A stretch of DNA of 64,000 nucleotides from Brachyhypopomus gauderio (Eukaryota > Chordata > Actinopteri > Gymnotiformes > Hypopomidae): assembly GCF_052324685.1 (NCBI RefSeq), contig NC_135221.1, positions 21,171,338 to 21,235,337 on the forward strand, given 5' to 3'. Each line of letters begins with the position of its first letter. Positions within the stretch are counted from its first letter, which is position 1. Positions 32,145 through 43,228 of this stretch are shown piece by piece. The notes beneath the pieces are model-generated. The model saw only the letters and a program-made list of their open reading frames with translations. It ran no database searches and was not told where the DNA came from. The position numbers were made by a program, and so were the translations under genes.

Positions 32145-34295
32145 CTGCAAAAATCAATGCAAAGTGTCACTAGTTTTGAATGAATAACAGTTTAACCTCC
32201 TCATTGTAAACCATGGTGTAAAAACCTGGTGGTACACTCCACAAAAAAACCCCCAAAAAACAGTCACTCGTTCTACAGTAAAATGCTCATGATTTAAGTG
32301 ACTTTGAGAAGATTGAAATGTCTTTATGTCGAATTGTTTTCGCCTCTGCAGTGTCGTTATTCACATTCGCAAGTTACTATGATGTTGCTGCTTCTTTTTT
32401 TAGCCCACAACGAGCGCCCCAGTAGCGACCACCACAACACACACCCTGTGGAAACTGTGGTCTAGTACAGACCTGTGTTCAGAGGCCCAGCTAATCTTCT
32501 ACGTATGTTTTTTTCTAAGCAGCAAAGGGGTCTGGGCTGGCTGATCCAAAATTCTGTCCTGTTGCTGATATGAAACTTCACTATAAAATAAAGCATACCG
32601 TGCAATCTAAACTAGAAAACAAGTTTTGCTTTGCTGAAAAACAACAATGATAATACTAATAAAAATGTGGTGATAATGCTAAGAAACACAACCATAATGG
32701 ACTACAAACATTGAACAGAAATTTCATGATCAACAAGTATTTGCACATATAAGTAATTTGTTCTTGTAGCCTTTGCCTGTTGACAAACATAAGAAGCCTA
32801 GTTTGAGTCTAAAATAAATGTAGTGCAGATTGAATCAAAAATGGCAGTCTGTCACTATTCTCCACTTTGCTATATTGGAACAATCAACAAAATGCAGGTA
32901 AAACTGATTCATTAATTCTGATTCATTAATCTGCAGTTCAAGGACTCATATTTAATTGAAGGTGCTCTATATGAAGGTTAAATTGAGATATTTTCCTGCT
33001 TATAACCACATGTCTAATTTGCTTTTGATGAGTTAAAAACAAAGTTTGTTGAGTCTCTAAAACAATTTTCAGGCAGGCAACTATTTCTTGAAATTTGTGT
33101 TCAGTTTCTGTATGACAAATTTGATATAAAATGCCAACCTAGTTAAAGTTGTAGCAATGTGTCACTATTTAGCCCAGACTGAAGACCATTCAGTCAGCAT
33201 TGTTAATGCGTATATCACCAGTTCACTTTATTTGATATTTGTTTGTTTTTATCTGCTGATTCTGATGAAGTCATTGCCATACGGGGAAATACATGCTGGT
33301 TGCGTACATGATTTTACACCATGTGAAATAGGTTATATTTACAATTTGAAAAACCATGTCTGCTTTAACATTGCAAACAATCTAGGTTACTGTGTCAAAT
33401 CTAGAATCATTATTTATATACAGTGTTGCATTGCCTTTGGGTTATGAACTTATTGGCCAAAAAAAGATCACTGTGATTAGAAACTGATTAGATGTTTTGG
33501 GTGGATTTAAGCCTTTTAGATCTTTTAGGTTTTATAGGAAGCACGTTGACTTTTAGGGGTAACTTTTTCTGTTTCTCTTCAGATGTCCAAGCTTTCCTCT
33601 GAATCATTTTTACAGAAACATTTTCAACATTTTCATACAGGGCATTTTCAAAATCAACTGCAAATAGGGGTTAAAATCTTGGAGTTGAATGCATCAGCTA
33701 TCCATACTGTTGTAATATATAATGTATTTAATACTAATGTGCATGTGAGATTTCAGGAGAATTTGACTGGCTACAGGTCTCACCTCGGCTGACCAGGACC
33801 CACTGTTGTTCTGCTGTACCCGGTAAGTGTAGACGAAGCCATTGGACCTGTCAATGCAAGAACACAGCCCAGATCGGACTAAGCCGAGAGCAGACATACC
33901 CCGGACAATCAGAGCCTGAGGTCTCGGTCTGGAACCGAACAAACCCAACCGAAACAAACCAAAGTAAACCCACCCAAAGAATGAATGAATTCAATATTAA
34001 GAATAATACAAATTATTGTATGTTCTCGAAGTTTAAACGGAATTGATAAGCACATCAGCTAATGAACAGAAGGCACGCATACTTCATCTGCTGCTGGATA
34101 ATGCTGACAATTAAATGGAATTTCAGAGACAAATACACCTGCCTCTACGCAAACTTACAGAACACAGAGGCAGTATGCGCCGGCAACACTCTCGCTGTCT
34201 CGAATTAAGTAGCTGCCATCGCGGCCTGCTTCTCCTAAACGCTTCTCGCACGTCTCTCGACTGATGGCACCGTGATAAACAGATAGTGATTCCAT
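32001..34295 (-). CDS. sh2d1a: SH2 domain-containing protein 1A (SAP), complete, 3 exons
   Basis: SAP is a free SH2 domain that binds tyrosine motifs of SLAM-family receptors in T and NK cells and recruits Fyn. Seen: three exons (34295-34159, 33847-33784, 32144-32001) give 114 aa in continuous phase. It starts [18 protein letters not shown]; the SH2 phosphotyrosine-binding Arg is R32 in SYLIRDSES; the fold continues [18 protein letters not shown] (T53 kept) and [20 protein letters not shown]. Arg78, used in human SAP for Fyn SH3 binding and absent from the EAT-2 paralogue, is present. The first two coding exons (137 and 64 bp) match the human sizes as I recall them. The protein stops after [15 protein letters not shown], shorter than human SAP (128 aa). 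The adjacent convergent tenm1 supports sh2d1a rather than sh2d1b. Confidence 0.93.
32145..33783 (-). other. sh2d1a intron 2
   Basis: 1.6 kb of AT-rich sequence with no repeat or exon recognised. The following small intron (33848-34158) is likewise plain. Confidence 0.65.
33784..33847 (-). CDS. sh2d1a: sh2d1a coding exon 2
   Basis: 64 bp; the acceptor is ttgacag/GTCCAA and the donor GCCGAG/gtgaga. It encodes [20 protein letters not shown] then E. Confidence 0.94.
34159..34295 (-). CDS. sh2d1a: sh2d1a coding exon 1
   Basis: ATG at 34295-34293, chosen because homologues start just before xVYHGxISRE. It ends GTTCT/gtaagt. The frame stays open upstream for about 113 codons, but that part has no recognisable similarity. 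Confidence 0.92.
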
Positions 34296-35367
34296 CTTGT
34301 CATTCGCAGTGCTTCTCTGACATACCTCAAATGCACCAAGTGCTATTTGTTCTTTGAACAGGAAATGATGAAAGAGGCAGGAAATCGCTTCAAAAGACAA
34401 AAGAGACATTTTCCGCAAGAATGATTTGTGCGTATGGAAAATGGCAGTTAAGAAAGTGCAGGTTGATTTGTGACAGGGTCCCCTTTGCGTTCGCACCTCG
34501 TGCAGGGCTGTGTAGTCTGATTTCAGGGCTAGTTGCAAATTTATTGCAGAGATTTGGAGAATAGGATGAAATGCTTTTTTCTCGCAATTTGTAGGAAATT
34601 TTGTATTGCACACTTTACACAGCATATAGGTCATAATTACTTTAAAATTTACAACCGATATTCTATGGAGTTGAAATGAAAGTAGATGTATGATAGAGAA
34701 GTTCAGTACAGTAGGCTTATGGTAAAAGGCTGTATTTAAATTAGCTACACATTTCCTTACTTCCTTCTTTCATGAAAGATAAAATGTTGTTCACTATTTG
34801 AGGAATGTGCAGCAAAATACAAATGAACCGAGTGTAGCAAAGTGACTCCGAGAAGAGAGACATGATTTTGAGGAAGTATTTATGGTAATAGTTATGGGCA
34901 GCCTATATGTCCACTTCAGCAGGGTCAAAGACACAAATGTTGTCAGATCTGGTTGAGGTATAGGAGAATAAGTTTGTGATTTAGGAAACTGTCTGTTGCA
35001 TGTAATAAATGTTAATTTCATTACCTTTCCTCATAACATTCACACTAATGCCTATATACAACTGTAGTCTGTGACTGACTGTTTTGCAGCCTTTGCTAAG
35101 AGTCTAAAAACATTTACTATTAGATCTTTAATGACCAGATGTGGCGAGATTTGTCCCTGATCTGGAGAATCAGTAATATTTAGAGGAAACTGAATTATTA
35201 TTTCAAGCACTGTTTGAATTGTAATGGTTCAAAAGTGCATTCATTATGATAAATATTAATGAATATACATTGTAAAAACAAAATGGATGGATTTTTAGCT
35301 TTGTACATATTTGTACATTTAAAACTAAGACTGTTTTTTCCATTTTTGTAACATTTCAAATCATATA

Positions 35368-35749
35368 TACACTATATTGCCAAAAGTATTCAAACCCATT
35401 CCATGACGCTCTGATCTTGAGCTAATCTGAAGGCCACATGAAGTTTGGATATCTGTAGTGATTGACTCTGCAGAAAGTTGGTGACCTCTTCACACTATGC
35501 GCTTCAGCATCTGTTGACCCGCTCCGTCAGTTTACGTGGCCTACCACTTCATGGCTGAGATGCTGTCATTCCGAAACCTATCACTGTTCCCCGCTGGAAT
35601 TCACTGAGCTCCTGAGAGCGACCCATTTCACAAATGTTTGTAAAAAGTCTGCCTGCCTAAGTGCTTAATTTTATACACCTGTGGCCATGGAAGTGATTGG
35701 ATTCTGATCATTTGGACGGGTGAGCGAATACTTTTGGCAATATAGTGTG
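35368..35749. mobile_element. Non-autonomous Tc1/mariner-like MITE, about 382 bp
   Basis: The inverted ends share ACTATATTGCCAAAAGTATT at both termini (minus strand at the right end) and the element is bounded by TA on each side (35366-35367, 35750-35751). The 0.3-kb interior has no transposase ORF. TIRs plus the TA target favour Tc1/mariner; the exact family is not assigned. Confidence 0.8.
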
Positions 35750-36222
35750 TATGCCTGCCCATACGGCATATTAACTCATGTCAAAGAGGCCCACCAGCTG
35801 AAAGAAAAACACCTTAAAGAATTGTTATTTATTTGTTTGAAATATGTATTATTGTTTAATTTTTGATTGCAAAAGTTATCTTTTTTTAATTTAGAGAAAA
35901 CACACCACAGCATCAGGTGCAGATGGGCACTGTAATTGACTGGGTTCAACACAGCTGGTGTCACTCCCACATGTGATGTCAGTAATGATGAATGCGGTGC
36001 GCCTGGTGGTGTGTGTGCTTGGTGGTGTGTGCTTGGTGTGTATACACTCACGAGGCCCATCGGGTCCTTCCCAAAGTTCACAACACAAAGAAATGCAGCA
36101 CACCAAACAGCTTAACAATGTTTTAAAGAGTTTAATGTTCACATAATGTTCTTTTTTCTACCCTTGCTCGTCTTATTGACGAGACACATCCATGGCTGTA
36201 CCATACACTTTTTATATAATGT

Positions 36223-36235
36223 CTCCCTCTGGTGG
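36223..36235 (-). promoter_or_regulatory. CTCF-like motif
   Basis: The minus strand reads CCACCAGAGGGAG, one mismatch to the CTCF core CCASYAGRKGGC. Binding is inferred from the motif only. Confidence 0.3.
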
Positions 36236-37024
36236 TTATAATAAAATAAACGTGAGGTGGGGATCAATTTTAAAACAGGTATTGTTTTATGAAGTTGTTT
36301 TCTAAGCAGTATAAAACAGTATACATAAGCAGTATTGAGTACTATAAGTTCATCCTGCTCCTGCCAACGAGCTCAAAAAGAGAACAATAATTTGAACGGC
36401 TTCGAATAGTTAGGCTACTAACTAGGGGTGAAAAACTCACTCCTGCAATGGACTCTGGGGAACAGTATTAATGTGATTTCCTGAGGGTCTTTTTAAGAGA
36501 AAATAGAATGGAGATGAGGGTGTGAAAATGCAGCATGAAACTGCTCAATATTAGCACGTTCTGCACTTCTGGTCCAAACTGGAGGAATTTGAGGGGGAGG
36601 CGTGGACACAGAGCATCTGCTCAGCTCAATTCTTCACCATCAGTACATTTTAGGACTGTACAGTACAACAATAACATAGCGTTGTAGCATATGGCTTTAC
36701 AGACAATAGGACAGATAATTAATATGTTTTATATTAATTATATCGGACATGGGTTTTCCTCAATTGTTGTAATAACATACTGAGCTAAAAACATCTAAGA
36801 AATGTTCTAAAATAGTCCATAGAGTTAAAAAGCATGAGCAAGCTCAATGAACTGTGTCCTCTTTGTCTCTGATGGTCCACCACTCTAGATTTGATCAGAT
36901 ACACAAGTGCTTAGGTGATGAAATGCTGGTCATAAACACCAAGCTTCGTAGACTGAGTCCATTTAAAATTATCTACTAATAATTGGTTCTTATGACACTT
37001 GACTTTAAGTTCAAAGATTTGCCA

Positions 37025-38104
37025 TCACACTGCGCCGTTCTCTGGAGCTGCCAGATCTTTGAGATCACTCAGCTTCCTGGAGAAGGAGCTGAAACGTGTG
37101 CTGAAGGAGCCTCGTTTTTGGAACAAGCTGGAAACGTGCGTCTGTGCCAGACCTCCGAGCTGCTCCTGGAAGTGGTTGCCCACAAAGCAGTAGAGGAAGG
37201 GGTTGATGGCGCTGTTGGAGAAGCCCAGGCAGATGGTGAAAGGCAACACCAGGCCGACACTCTGGCCCACACCGCAGGCTTCCACCACCTCGAGGCTGAC
37301 CAGCACATCCAAGAACGTGAGCATGTGGAAGGGAAACCAGCAAAAGAAGAAGGCCACTACCACAGCACCCACCATCTTGAGGACCTTGTCCAGGTTGCTG
37401 ATGCTCTTGTCCAGCCCTGGAGCTGCGAGAAGGTGCCGGATGATGCCACAGTAGCAGCTGGTTATGATGGTGAAGGGCAGCAAGAAGCCGAGGATGTTCT
37501 TCATCAGCGCCAGCCCCACAAACAAGTCGTGGCTATGGAAGTGAATGGCACAGGCCGTGACCTGCCCCGTGTGGAACGTGTCGCGGTACACCAGGGTGGG
37601 CACGGCGCTGAGACCGGCAGCGGTCCACACCAGCAAGCTCACCAGCCGGGCTCGACACAGGTTCCTGTACCTCTGGGACTTGAGCGGGTGGACGATGGCC
37701 ATGTACCGGTCCACGCTCATGCAGGTGATGAAGAAGATACTGGCATACAGATTCAGGGTCAACAGACCTCCACACAACTTGCACATCAGTTGTCCAAAAA
37801 TCCAATCATAATCAAAAGAGTAATACACTGCCCAGAAGGGGAGACTCAGTAGGAAGAGCAAATCGGACAGCGCCAGGTTCAGAATGTACGTGTTGGCCAC
37901 TGTCTTACGGCTAGACGGGTGACAAAGAACAAACACCACTAGACCATTGCCAATAATCCCCAGGACAAAGATGATGCTGTAGACGGCTGGGATTAGAATA
38001 TTCTGGTGTTGGAACGGAGAGCTTCTCTGGCACGTAGGAAGCAGTTCATATTCCTCCAGTGATGTGTTATTAAATGAAATGTTGAAATTAAGGAATCCTG
38101 CCAT
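37025..38104 (-). CDS. agtr2: Angiotensin II receptor type 2
   Basis: A class A GPCR for angiotensin II at the plasma membrane. A single-exon CDS of 359 aa, close to human AGTR2 (363). Seen: N-terminal sequons N8-I-S, N12-N-T and N13-T-S; seven hydrophobic segments; the disulfide cysteines expected in this family (C25, C108, C185, C277); TM2-3 sequence LTLNLYASIFFITCMSVDRY with DRY at 132-134; ALMKNILGF with the ligand-contacting Lys at 202; WFPFHMLTFLDVL in TM6; NPFLYCFVGNHF at 301-312. ALMKNILGF and SIFFITCMSVDRY distinguish type 2 from type 1 receptors. The start is M at 38104: the open frame extends 17 codons further, but those lie across the acceptor at 38145/38146 and begin without ATG. 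A long plus-strand ORF (36983-37852) is its shadow. Confidence 0.94.
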   Translation of the reverse strand: MAGFLNFNISFNNTSLEEYELLPTCQRSSPFQHQNILIPAVYSIIFVLGIIGNGLVVFVLCHPSSRKTVANTYILNLALSDLLFLLSLPFWAVYYSFDYDWIFGQLMCKLCGGLLTLNLYASIFFITCMSVDRYMAIVHPLKSQRYRNLCRARLVSLLVWTAAGLSAVPTLVYRDTFHTGQVTACAIHFHSHDLFVGLALMKNILGFLLPFTIITSCYCGIIRHLLAAPGLDKSISNLDKVLKMVGAVVVAFFFCWFPFHMLTFLDVLVSLEVVEACGVGQSVGLVLPFTICLGFSNSAINPFLYCFVGNHFQEQLGGLAQTHVSSLFQKRGSFSTRFSSFSRKLSDLKDLAAPENGAV

Positions 38105-38145
38105 AGTGCAACGTTGACAACTATTACTCACAGGCTGGGGATGTT
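38105..38145 (-). other. agtr2: agtr2 5'UTR part of the coding exon, with splice acceptor
   Basis: The minus strand shows tttttgtctacag/AACATCC at 38146/38145, a good acceptor, 41 nt before the ATG. AGTR2 genes are known to keep the whole CDS in one exon behind untranslated exons. Confidence 0.75.
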
Positions 38146-38722
38146 CTGTAGACAAAAAAGTAAAATTAGCTCACGGTCAAATCTGAAACAACTCTAAAAC
38201 CAAACCAACAATCTGTAGTGTGCAGATTTATTTATTTAAATATTTAATTAATTAAATAAGTAAACAATTAAAATAAATATAAAATGTATCTATTTTTATA
38301 AATCTATTTACTAATTGTTCAAGATTTACATTTCATGTTGTTAATAAAAACATGCAACAAGTGTTATCTTCATAAATAGTGAAATCTTTAAAAAAATAGA
38401 TAAGTTTAAAACCAAGATAAATTAACTGAGTGTGACGTATTATAGATTTACGGCATTTAACATTATTGTTATGTAACGTGAAGGAACGAGATTAATTGTT
38501 CAGCAATACAATTAAAGCAAAAATGTTAGCCCTTTCATGTATGTCTTGAAGAAAGCAATCATTTTCTTAAACTTGTATTTAGCTTTTACGTACATATTTC
38601 ACATGAACTCTTCCTAATATCTACAGAAAATGATTTGCGTGGTCCTTACAAAACATCTGAGTCAAAGCGTCGCTATCGGTTCCTCGCTGGTTTCCGAGAG
38701 TCCAAGACTACAAGTTAATTAC

Positions 38723-38781
38723 CTTGAGGTTCTCCAGTCCTTGAGCAATGTGAGACCAGCAGCTCCCTGTTGGGTTTTATA
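38723..38781 (-). promoter_or_regulatory. agtr2: agtr2 promoter TATA box and short noncoding exon 1
   Basis: The minus strand has TATAAAA at 38781-38775, and about 52 nt further a donor CCTCAAG/gtaatt at 38723/38722. A start site 25-30 nt below the TATA (near 38,750) would give a noncoding exon of only about 28 nt, spliced over 577 bp to 38145. Inferred from signals only. Confidence 0.5.
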
Positions 38782-39761
38782 GCCCGTCATGCCCCTTGTG
38801 GAGGATCCACCGCGCTCAACGCACCGCTGGACACGGGCCAGACGCAGACGCTCCTTGGGCTGCGCTAAGCCCGGCCGAGACGTTCTGGGGGAGGCGGAAA
38901 TCACGACCCAAATCAAATCGGCATGTCAGAGTTCTTTCCCCTCGGGCAGAGGCCCAGTTCGTCCGTCTAACAGCGTGACAAACGGCCATGGTTTTCGGCT
39001 AAAGAGGCACAACTAACACGCCAGCCAGGCTGCGTCTTGGGAGATAAGGAACCTTAGATTCAATACTGCACGCCGTGCCAAACGTCTGGAGATGTTCTGG
39101 CCCGGTCGGCTCAATTACGACGGGACTTTCTCCTCCCATTCTGGTAGGAATTGTGAAAGAGTTGCACAAGCGCAGGGGGAAGTGAACTCCAGCAGGCTGG
39201 GGAAAGGCGAGCAGATCCCCTCCAGTGGTTTTCATTAAGGCTTCCTTGGAAATTTAATGAAGGCTGTGTTTACCTCCATGAGTCTGGTTACAGCAACAAG
39301 CCTTTGATCAATAATGAGTGAAAGCAGTGATGAAGCTGGTTACTCATCCATCCACCACATCATTTTCAGCCACTTACAACAAAAACAAGACAAATTCTAT
39401 TATTTTGTGCAGGATAAATGAGGACAAAATACCTTCTGCACACACGCTGTCTTCACAAAAGGCACATTTACTTTGCTATTGTGCAGCATGAAAGGGCGAA
39501 AAAGGGACACTTACATGAAAGGTTTAAAAAGGACACTTAGATATGACACTAAAACACGAGGCTGCTCACCGATCATGAGAACACTGGTCCTAATGAATAA
39601 TGAGAAGAGAAAATGCAGAGTGTCCTGTTATCAAACACAAATCAAAGGCCACGTTCTCATTTCTCCAACCTTTACCTAACTGGCTGTCAACAATGATACC
39701 AGCACACTTTACTAAGAGAGCTGTGTGTGACGTGCATGGTAAAGTGGTTGCGTAAAAATAG

Positions 39762-39775
39762 CAGTCACGTGACTG
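39762..39775. promoter_or_regulatory. Perfect 14-bp palindrome with CLEAR/E-box core
   Basis: CAGTCACGTGACTG reads the same on both strands and contains GTCACGTGAC, the TFEB/MITF-type CLEAR consensus. Function is unknown. Confidence 0.3.
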
Positions 39776-40493
39776 TGAGCCAGTCTGTGGTCGCCATGCG
39801 TTGCACTGAAGTGGTTTTATTTGGACGCCACCAGGTTCACATGGGTCACATCTCACATTTAGTGACCAGCAGCTGCCATTTGTGAGTGTGGTCTGCACAC
39901 AAAAGCATTCCTGTATAAAACACCGACTGTGAAAGGTTGCTTTTGTTTTCAACAGGATTGGTAGATATGGTCCTGAATGTGTGACCCAGTCACTTAAACT
40001 AAACATTGAAGGATGGATATGTTTTAGTTTTGAATGTGCATGATCATTGATTTACCTTGATCTTGTGTGCATGATATGCAGGATGTTCAGAGCACTGTGC
40101 CTTCTGAATGTAGTTCACTCATAGTAAAGGGGAGTGATTCAAACTTCAATACTGCTTGAACACACTGCCTGTGTGAACTCACAAGCATCACAAGCAGAAA
40201 ATCAATCACAGAATCCAAATCAATTCATCATCATTCACCAGGCTCAGGGTCTTTTTAAATTCACAATTTCTCTGAATTGTATTCCACCCCAAAGAGATCA
40301 GTTTAACTCGCCGGTTGTTATTTTAACTGGAGTTATTTCTCTGCAATGTTATCTAATCTGCGAAGAGTCTTTTTGAACTATGAAGTTTTGAGGGTTGCTG
40401 ATGGGAGATTTCAGTGGACCCCAGTGCGCAGGCCCTGAACTATGCATTGCATGTGCGTAGCGGAAGCGCCCAAAATAGCCGGGCGTTATGGGG

Positions 40494-40551
40494 CAGGAGG
40501 GCAGGAGGGCAGGAGGACAGGAGGACAGGAGGACAGGAGGACAGGGACCCA
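40494..40551 (+). repeat. 10-bp minisatellite GGCAGGAGGA-type, about 6 copies
   Basis: Tandem ggcaggaggg and gacaggagga units. Confidence 0.9.
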
Positions 40552-40803
40552 GGGGTGGAATGGCAACGAGGAGCGTCCATCCTGTGTCCTCGCAGCACGC
40601 TGTCCTCTGTCCTGCCCCAGAGACAGAGGAAAGGAAGGGTCCCCGGGCCATGCACACATTCTGCTTATATAATCACACTCTGTTTTTCTTTTAATTTACT
40701 GATAAGCAGGAATGTTTGCTTTTCAGTGCCGATTTCACATCTCTGGTCCATTGCTGGTCACATCCCCCCTTACCCAGCTAGACTGTGGGAAGACAACATT
40801 TGG

Positions 40804-40804
40804 T

Positions 40805-40838
<34 letters not shown>

Positions 40839-40992
40839 GGGAGAGAGAGAGAGATAGAGAGAGAAAAAGAGAGGGAGAGAGAGAGGGAGGGAGAAAGAGA
40901 GAGAGAGAAAAAGAGAGGGAGAGAGAGAGAGAGAGAAAAAGAGAGGGAGAGAGAGAGAGAGAGAAAAAGAGAGGGAGAGAGAGAGAGAGAGA
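40804..40992 (+). repeat. (GA)n-rich purine tract with a higher-order repeat
   Basis: 189 bp almost purely of GA with GAAAAAGAGAGGGAGA spaced at a recurring 40-bp-scale interval. Plus- and minus-strand ORFs here are low complexity. Confidence 0.93.
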
Positions 40993-42553
40993 ATGCATGA
41001 GGGAGTAGGAGCAGCTGACCCCGAGGGAGCTGCAGCCAAACACTCGAATGTTAATATATTATCTACGACTCGCCAAGAATCCAGCTACCCATGTTCTCTC
41101 TATTAAATATTGCACGGACATATGGTAAAACTTGTGTTTCGTGACACATGTTTTGTGCCATTTCATTCTTCTGAAAGCTGTTAACTCAGTGTGTTTAACA
41201 GTATCAAAGGCTCATATTTCTCATAAGATTCTGGTTAAGAGAAGAGCTTTTTCAAATCTAGAGCATTCGCATTTGAATGGTCAATTTTTTTTTCAAACCA
41301 TTTTGATTGCATTTGGGTTTCTTCCATTTAAATTTATGTTAAAGCTGAGTCCCCAACATGGTTCCCCCTTGCATAGCTGGAATGATCATGTTCAAATGAT
41401 CACTTGTGTATCTGCAGCTCTGTTGTGTTCATTTTAGATGGTAACACACCCCAGCCTTTTCTGTCAGCCTTAAAGACAAGATTATCTCTTCACAGAAAGA
41501 TCGAACAGGCCTTAAATTATGCAACTTATAGGGCTACAGTTACTCATTGATTTTGGTCATTCATATTGAAGTGCCACTCGAACCACACAATTCTTCAAAC
41601 AGCATCACTGGATGTCTTAACACAAGTCAGAGCAACAGGTAAAGGTTAAGAATTAGATTAAGATTAGGATTAGCAAGATTTTGACCCCCATAATTATTTG
41701 TTCAGTGCTACTATATGCTAATCTACAGACACCAGAATTGTGGATGGCCTTTGCAAATCCAGCTGGATAATGATCATTCATTCATTCTCCACTGTCCTCT
41801 CTTCCGCTAGTCCTACTCAAATCAACCTTGTTCAGTGCACCATAGCTAAGGAAGCCACGGGCAACACGCACCGACTGCTAATTCTCATTACTGGACAAGC
41901 AGGTGCTTCACAGTGAGTAAAATTCATACTTTTTTCATTTTTCATATTAAGTTTCATATTCATTTTTGTGCCCTGCTGAACCACTGACCCCCCCTCCCCC
42001 ATCACCAGAAGACACTTCCTCTGACAGCAGTCATCATGGAAATAACAGAGGCTCTCCTGAGGCACAGAAGTTAGGACGTTCAGCTTCTGATATCTGCTAG
42101 AGCTCACGGTCGGTGCTGGAGACTCCGAGCCTGCGGGCTACAACCATATCGGTGCTCTATTGCTTTTCCTTAATTCTATTTTTTTTATTGGACTTGTTCA
42201 AGGCCTATGGGGAGAGCCACAAGTGTTTGCAGGTGTGGGAGTAATTCATTTTGGAGGGCCAGGTCTGGGGCTTGATGCACTCTGCCCCTCGCTTCTCTCT
42301 TCAGGCAACAGAAAGAGGTTTTATCCGGTTTGCTCGCTGTGCTTGTGTAGCACGCGGACATGGAGGGCAGCAGGCAGCCAGAGAGGATCGTTTCGTACGG
42401 CTCTCTCTGGGTTGTCCCGTGTCTCAGCCCTGACAAGACCGTCCTCGTGAAGGTGATGAGGCTGCTTTATGAGCCTTGAGCTTCACGGTGCTACCCAGTC
42501 TATTGCTGTCTGCTGCTCCTCTGATCCTCGTTTATGTCATGAAGGGGAGATAA

Positions 42554-42628
42554 TTACCCTGCCCCTTATTACCCCAGCCCTTATTACCCTGCCCCTTATT
42601 ACCCCAGCCCTTATTACCCTGCCCCTTC
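42554..42628 (+). repeat. 15-bp minisatellite, 5 copies
   Basis: Alternating units accctgccccttatt and accccagcccttatt. Confidence 0.92.
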
Positions 42629-43106
42629 CCAGTTGTGTGGCCTTCAGAGATATCTTAGGTATTTTGCCCCAACTGTAGAACATCTGTTCTGTGGATGAGC
42701 TTGGGCTCAGGCATTTTCTGTGCTATCTCACCACTGCACCACATCTTGCTCCAGCAGTGAGATGGTCTCAACGCTTCCCCATATGGCCTCTGCTCAGAAG
42801 GGAGCATCTGTTTTCACAGAAGCCTTCCAAGAGGACGAGGGAGCTCAGCTTTCATGGGCAGCGGACTGTCTGAGCCAGACACGGAGGGATGGGATGGCGT
42901 TCTCGCTCCACGTCACCACGGCTACAAGTTTTGGCCTGGAAAGAGTTTTAGCAACTCGGTTGGAACACACTGCAGGTCTGGTGGGAGTCGTGTTCTGGTG
43001 TGTTCCACCACAAACCTCCAGAGATCGTGTCTCTTCAGAACGAGCCTGCAAAATCGGGAGCAAGTGTTTGATATCCTAGAATGCTTATAAACATCCTTTG
43101 GCCTTT

Positions 43107-43164
43107 CACACACACACACACACACACACACGTACACACACACACGCGTACACACACACGTACA

Positions 43165-43227
<63 letters not shown>
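43107..43227 (+). repeat. (CA)n microsatellite with CGTA interruptions
   Basis: About 120 bp of (CA)n broken by cgtaca in the first half. Confidence 0.96.

Positions 43228-43228
<1 letters not shown>

Larger units (their letters stand above)
34296..37024. other. Spacer: sh2d1a 5' region, a MITE, and agtr2 3' region
   Basis: The sh2d1a 5'UTR and promoter should lie just above 34,296 (ETS-like GGAAAT words near 34,362 and 34,380 on the plus strand). A TIR element sits at 35,368-35,749. The agtr2 3'UTR must occupy part of the sequence below 37,024, but no clear poly(A) signal could be chosen. Confidence 0.5.

Noticed and set aside
36983..37852. 289-codon plus-strand ORF
   Set aside because: Antisense shadow of agtr2; no family similarity, and the minus strand encodes a complete GPCR.
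38105..38155. 17-codon N-terminal extension of agtr2 (STEHPQPVSNSCQRCT)
   Set aside because: It lacks an ATG, crosses a good splice acceptor and has no counterpart in AGTR2 proteins.
40712..41043. Glu/Arg- and Ser/Leu-rich ORFs on both strands
   Set aside because: Low-complexity translation of the (GA)n tract.
42160..42450. About 90-codon ORFs on both strands in the agtr2-apool spacer
   Set aside because: No recognisable domain, no splice continuation, and length expected by chance.
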